A stretch of 21,953 nucleotides of DNA from assembly GCA_000697055.1 (NCBI GenBank), contig JNDT01001384.1:1-21953 (forward strand). The letters are read 5' to 3'. This document shows positions 18,405 to 21,953 of this stretch, in pieces. Below the pieces are notes generated by a model, which was not told the DNA's origin, did no database searches, and saw only the letters and a program-made list of their open reading frames with translations. The position numbers and the translations under genes were made by a program. This stretch comes from Saksenaea vasiformis B4078. Taxonomy: Eukaryota > Mucoromycota > Mucoromycetes > Mucorales > Saksenaeaceae. Position 1 is the first letter of the stretch; every line of letters starts with the position of its first letter.

Positions 18405-19067
18405 GTACCATTACTGATTGATTGTTTATCTACCTCATTATCATTTTCTTTGACAGTCACTTTCAATGCTACCAATGCTGCTTGAATACTGAGATTGATG
18501 ATGTAGACCATGCATCAGTTGTGCCATTCCTTGTCATTGAAATGCATGCTGTGCACTGTTGGCTATGCAATATACAAGTGTTGCATCATCATATTATTGT
18601 TTGATGTATTGTCTATGGTAATTCTAAGGATCTATCATAATATGTTACTGATTTATTTCATTTGTAGCAGTTGCATGAAAATTACCTTTGTTTTTATGGC
18701 AAGATCTTTCATAGAGGCCATAAAAACATTTGCCAGATTTTTACCTGTATGAGGAGAATCTATCACTGTGAAATCTAGAAGAATGCATTGCATCTTCCAT
18801 TTGGCATCGATGTAATGTCCTGTAATTCCAAGGAAGCTGTGCATGTTCAGTAATATCCATACATCAAGAGATACAGAGATCTTTAAATCTACCATCTAAT
18901 AATCTATTAGCATTTTATCATTATCATAGATCTTAGAACTTACTACCAATTTAGCCCTCAGCTGTCATCACTTTTCTTCAGATCTCTTCATGATATTATT
19001 CTTTACTGTATCTGCTCTGATCAGCTGTAGATCAGGCCATAAGTATTGAACCTAGAGATCAGCATGA

Positions 19068-19212
19068 ATGAATATATTTGAACATCTGAATATTCGAATA
19101 TATTCGAATATTTAGTAGGATATTCATATTCGTTTGTCAAAAGGAAGAATATATTTGTATTCATTCAAATATTTTTAAGAATATTCATATTCGTTCATTT
19201 ATTCATATGTGA
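19068..19212. repeat. hAT-C subterminal repeats
   Basis: About 145 bp of overlapping GAATATTCG, GAATATATTCG and ATATTCATATTCGTT units, many self-complementary. These probably serve as the transposase-binding array of this end. Confidence 0.75.
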
Positions 19213-19420
19213 GATTGTAACATGATTCATTGAGTTCTAAGTTCTATTAATTATTGCAATCTCAGCATACAAATTAAGCAAAAATATATAGAAGACAGGC
19301 AGCCATGAGTGTGCTATAATTGCCAAACTCATTCCAGAAGTCGCATTGTTCAAGTTAATTAGCATAATTGCAATGTTTATTGTAAGAAGACAAAATGGTA
19401 ACAAAAAAGAATGGCACTAA
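19213..19420 (-). other. hAT-C 3' untranslated stretch
   Basis: No ORF, repeat or RNA signature beyond AT-rich sequence with a TTTATTG-type signal near 19376. Confidence 0.4.
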
Positions 19421-19424
19421 AATA

Positions 19425-19715
19425 AAGAACAGTACTGAAAAAGAGAAAAGAGCAGTAGAAAAAAAAAAGAAGAATGGCACTTAAAAAAGACAGTAAAAAA
19501 AAAAAGGTAGTAAAAAAGATGGTAGTAAAAAAGATGGTAGTAAAAAAGACAGCAGTGAAAAAAAGACAGCAGTGAAAAAAGGACAGCAGTGAAAAAAGGA
19601 CAGCAGTGAAAAAAGGACAGCAGTAAAAAAAGGATGGCAGTGAAAAAAGGATGGCAGTGAGAAGAAAGATGGCAGTGAGAAAAAAAAGGACAGTCAAAAA
19701 AAAAAAAAAAGGAGG
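19425..19715 (+). repeat. Purine-rich minisatellite, 17-19 bp unit
   Basis: Imperfect tandem units of AAAAAAGGACAGCAGTG, drifting to AAAAAGGATGGCAGTG and AAAAAGATGGTAGT. One strand is almost purely purine, so it could form unusual DNA structure. It lies just beyond the stop codon of the hAT-C transposase and explains the Phe/Leu-rich minus-strand frame across it. Confidence 0.85.
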
Positions 19716-19720
19716 CAGGT

Positions 19721-20880
19721 CTACTCTAAAATCTTCAGCCATGACTGAACAAGCACACTCTGTAGCAATGTCTCCAGCTTCATTTTGTTGTATTGAAAAG
19801 ATATAAAAAATTTGGCTCATGAGAAACAATGCTCAGAAGGTGCTGATGATGCCAGAATGGACAAGTACTTGCAAGCCATATTTGTGAGCTGGGGCCACTG
19901 ACGGCTGCAGTTCTGCCAGTACTCCAACACTGCTGTGTCCTCATCTGTAGGTGTTTCATTTACATATTCTGTAAGTTGATCCTCACAGGGCCAACTTTGA
20001 AACAGATAGAAACTGGGCTTTTGTGCAGTAAGCAATTGTTGTGTAGTCTGAAAATCTTCCTTCTACGCTTCAGTAATGCATGAAGTTGACAATGCAATCC
20101 ACTTCTCTTTCCACTCCTGATCTTTCTACCAGCGAAATTTGGCACATGGGTCCATGGCAGTTGCAATTGCATAGACTGGCCCATCTGTATGTGCATAATA
20201 TTGTTGGAGCTTTTGCTGTGCCATTTCCATTGCATATGATAGCTCAGGGTATCTCTATTCAAAGATATTGGTTAGACTGATATTGTATATGGTACTTGCT
20301 CTTACCAAGCCATCATTTTTGCAATATGCTTCTAGGTGGTCAAGAAGCACATTGTATCTGATGATAGTACTTGAAAGAGATGGATATTCATTACCTGAGA
20401 GGAGATTTGTGAGTTGGGTAAATGGCTCCAAGACCGTGTGAAGCTGCTGGAGGACTTGCCATTCACTTTCATTCAGGATATACACCTCCAGTTCTGGAAT
20501 ACCACCATACGCCATGTTGTAACTATGGCACATTTTGAGACCTTGAGCTATCATTGCATATGTAGAATTTCAGTGAGTTCTGATGTCAAGAACAAGTTCT
20601 TTCAGTCATTGCTTACTTTCATTAGTTTTGGTTGGCATGGCAGTTTTTTGGATCGCTTTGCAACAATTACAGTAATGTTCCAGCCATTGAGGTGAAGAAT
20701 GGATCTTGTTGACACCTGTGCAGAAGTGACGCAATATTACTCCTGAACAAAACATAAGTATGTCAAGATATTAACTCGATCTCATACTACTTACCAGGGT
20801 GGTTTCTTTGACGATTGTCCACCTCAGTCTCATCCACCTCATAGGATTCATTGCTTGGGGCTGCAGCATTAATACTGTTG
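19721..20880 (-). pseudogene. hAT-C transposase, C-terminal half only, five nonsense codons
   Basis: A hAT transposase lacking its BED finger and the catalytic Asp motifs. It starts in the acidic linker (SNESYEVDETEVD), then intron 20743-20794 (52 bp), VILRHFCTGVNKIHSSPQW, LVLDIRTH.NSTYAMI, LEPFTQLTNLLSGNEYPSLS, a second intron 20255-20305 (51 bp), KLQQYYAHTD, a region equivalent to DPxxKL, and the dimerisation domain (MACKYLSILASSAPSEHCFS...VQSWLKIL) ending at TAG 19721-19723. In-frame stops: TGA at 20606-20608 and 20570-20572, TAG at 20126-20128 and 20063-20065, TGA at 19817-19819. The first intron falls at the same place as intron 5 of hAT-A. It is a different subfamily from hAT-A/B. Upstream it runs in frame into the leader module; no gap marks the join. 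Confidence 0.85.
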
Positions 20881-21459
20881 TTGCGCTGTATTTTTCGGTT
20901 ACTATATATGGGTAGTGTTGTCATAGCGTAAGCTGGATGACGGTGATTGTTGTTAAGGGTATCAGTTGAGTAATGTTCATTGATAGAAAGGTTCAGAATT
21001 GAGTGAGTACCAGGTGTAGATTTAAGTTGAATACCAAGACTCGGTTAAGCAGTAAAGCTTGAAGAAAGAAAAAGAAAGGTTTGAATAGAGTAACTGTTGT
21101 CAGTATTGACAATATTCAAGGAGATCTGGATAAAATAAAATATGACTGTTAGTAAGATCATTGATATGGTTACCTTGAATTGGCAAAGAGTTTCGTCAAA
21201 GAGTTTCATCAAAGATAAAAAGAGAAATAAAAAGAGGACAGCAGAATTGTCATCACTTGTCAGACAGAGAATAAAATAAAAAGAAAAGAAAAGGAATCAA
21301 TCAATTTGGGTTAATGGTGGTTTCTTGAGAATAACCAACAGAGGCGAGCAATAAAAGGCAGTTTGAGAAATAAAAGAAAAACCTTTAGAAAAGACCTTTT
21401 GAGATGGCTTGAGATAACCAAGAGGAGAATATGCTGTTATAACCTAATGTTTTATTCAT
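20871..21459 (-). pseudogene. Right copy of the duplicated Ser/Asn-rich leader module
   Basis: Upstream of, and in frame with, the hAT-C transposase fragment. From ATG (21457-21459, MNKTLGYNS) it passes a pyrimidine-rich region, a 48-bp GT-AG intron (21126-21173) and a frame rich in Ser, Thr and Asn (QLKSTPGTHSILNLS, then TLNNNHRHP and NRKIQRNNS). One TAA breaks the frame near 21046, where the left copy has a Tyr codon (TAC). Homology with the left copy ends right after the KIQRNN codons. No known domain is recognised; the composition suggests a disordered N-terminal tail. Confidence 0.5.
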
Positions 21460-21471
21460 TGAATTGGAGAG

Positions 21472-21490
21472 GTATTTATATAAAATAGAT
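21472..21490 (-). promoter_or_regulatory. TATA box of the right leader module
   Basis: The inverse reads ATCTATTTTATATAAATACC, matching 5730-5748 almost exactly, just upstream of the first ATG. Conservation of this core between otherwise diverged copies supports a promoter. Confidence 0.6.
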
Positions 21491-21576
21491 CAATAGAAAA
21501 TAATTTTGCTAAGTGGATGATCATCTAGTCTATCATGGCTCGAATGGATAATGACAGCAGGTAATTGGTTCAATTG

Positions 21577-21690
21577 TATGCACTTTGGATCATATGCACT
21601 TTGGATCATATGCATCTTGAATCATATGCATCTTGGATCATATGTACTTTAGATCATATGCAGTTTTGATTGTATGTAGTTTCGAGTGGA
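21577..21690 (+). repeat. Tandem repeat, 16-bp unit, about seven copies
   Basis: Units of TATGCACTTTGGATCA drift to TATGCATCTTGGATCA and TATGTACTTTAGATCA. The array lies about 90 bp upstream of the right TATA box, as a different array does for the left copy. Confidence 0.85.
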
Positions 21691-21953
21691 TGTGCCTTTG
21701 GATAAGGTTTGGGGGTCTTGTTGGGAGTGATACCAGAGGTCATGTGTCATTGTCAGAGTAGATGTTGGTTTGTATAGGATTCCATGAGCCTAATGATAAG
21801 AACCTAGAGGACTTCAAAGTTGTAACACAACTTTGAAAGATATATTGTATCAAGGCGACATCTTTTATTGATCCACTTGAAAAAGAATAAAAAAATAAGA
21901 ACAAAGTAAAATCGATATTGTAGATAAAAGAAAATAAAAAGGCAAGATTGCCA
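21691..21953. other. Right edge, nothing assigned
   Basis: About 260 bp with no ORF, terminal repeat or target duplication that I can identify. The hAT-C 5' terminus is not visible here. Confidence 0.4.

Larger units (their letters stand above)
6772..19052 (-). mobile_element. hAT-B: oldest hAT element, truncated and cut open by four insertions
   Basis: A minus-strand relative of hAT-A. Its pieces, from its 5' side, are 18405-19052, 11905-13135, 7476-7678 and 6772-7077; together they match hAT-A from about 9410 to about 11800. Between the pieces lie the Ty3 element (13136-18404), hAT-A (7679-11904) and a 398-bp insert (7078-7475). At 19053 it is broken by the hAT-C terminus, so its first 1.7 kb (counting from hAT-A) should lie right of the window. 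At its 3' side the last 105 bp or so, including the TAGGGCTCC terminus, are missing, and the leader module begins directly. Confidence 0.88.
11913..19052 (-). pseudogene. hAT-family transposase of hAT-B, split by the Ty3 element
   Basis: Second copy of the hAT-A transposase, minus strand, in two blocks: 18405-19052 (middle of the protein: SVSLDVW with the first Asp, then the region of the second Asp and CMVYIINL) and 11913-13135 (from ILDTKTQWNLTHD through the dimerisation domain). The Ty3 element sits between them, in the acidic segment. The last codons and stop lie beyond hAT-A (TAG at 7665-7667). The N-terminus with the BED finger is absent because hAT-C interrupts at 19053. Stops include TGA-TGA near 18967-18973 and TAG where hAT-A has TGA (ancestral Trp, near 18568), plus TGA before CMVYIINL as in hAT-A. 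It retains the GT donor of the last intron that hAT-A has lost. It is non-functional. Confidence 0.85.
19053..21953 (-). mobile_element. hAT-C: a different hAT element, 3' end and C-terminal half; right limit unknown
   Basis: hAT-B homology ends at 19052 (ATTGAACC) and a new sequence starts TAGAGATCAGCATGAATG, a hAT-like terminus. It is followed by subterminal GAATATTCG repeats, a 3' untranslated region and a minus-strand transposase fragment. The 8-bp duplication partner (expected ATTGAACC) and the other terminus are not in the window, so the element runs past the right edge or is truncated. The part right of 20871 is the leader module shared with 5760-6776 and may or may not be an original part of the element. 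Confidence 0.65.

Noticed and set aside
19377..19829. 150-residue Phe/Leu-rich minus-strand ORF
   Set aside because: It is the antisense of a purine-rich minisatellite plus the end of the hAT-C transposase.

Overview
The window is eukaryotic, AT-rich and CpG-poor, and it is built almost wholly from nested, decayed transposable elements. Short GT-AG introns of 48-65 bp, TATA boxes, AATAAA signals, Tc1/mariner and hAT DNA transposons and a chromodomain Ty3/Gypsy element suggest a filamentous fungus. A repeat-rich early-diverging (Mucoromycota-like) lineage is my guess, but nothing here fixes the species. I see no rRNA, tRNA, CRISPR array or intact host gene. LEFT (1-5.6 kb): the 3' end of a Tc1 element (Tc1-1) ends at 556. 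A stretch with one orphan ORF follows, then a solo LTR with a CTGCA target duplication. Next is a complete Tc1-like element (Tc1-3, 1825-4918, TA duplication) whose left inverted repeat was hit by a second complete Tc1-like element (Tc1-2, 1965-3579, opposite strand, same family as Tc1-1). MIDDLE (5.6-19.05 kb): a duplicated 5' gene module (TATA box, 48-bp intron, Ser/Asn-rich leader) carries another solo LTR of the same family. It abuts a truncated minus-strand hAT element (hAT-B) that has been cut open four times: by a probable 398-bp solo LTR, by a same-family hAT in the opposite orientation (hAT-A, 7679-11904, near-perfect 8-bp duplication), by a complete Ty3/Gypsy chromovirus-type retrotransposon (13136-18404, GTACC duplication), and by a third, different hAT (hAT-C), whose 3' terminus begins at 19053. 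RIGHT (19.05-21.95 kb): hAT-C on the minus strand keeps only the C-terminal half of its transposase, joined upstream to a second copy of the promoter/Ser-Asn-rich leader module seen at 5.6-6.8 kb. HOW IT FITS TOGETHER: hAT-B is the oldest recognisable layer and acted as landing ground for the rest. Every transposase or polyprotein is broken, mostly by in-frame TGA or TAG created by C-to-T or G-to-A changes. At three homologous codons one hAT copy has TGA and the other CAA, which points to an ancestral CGA and to methyl-CpG deamination acting on both strands. The opposed hAT-A and hAT-B copies form a long interrupted inverted repeat that could produce double-stranded RNA. I found no clearly new functional system. 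The best leads are the duplicated leader module ending at the same codon in both copies, the hAT-C transposase lacking its N-terminal half, and the two-strand decay record.
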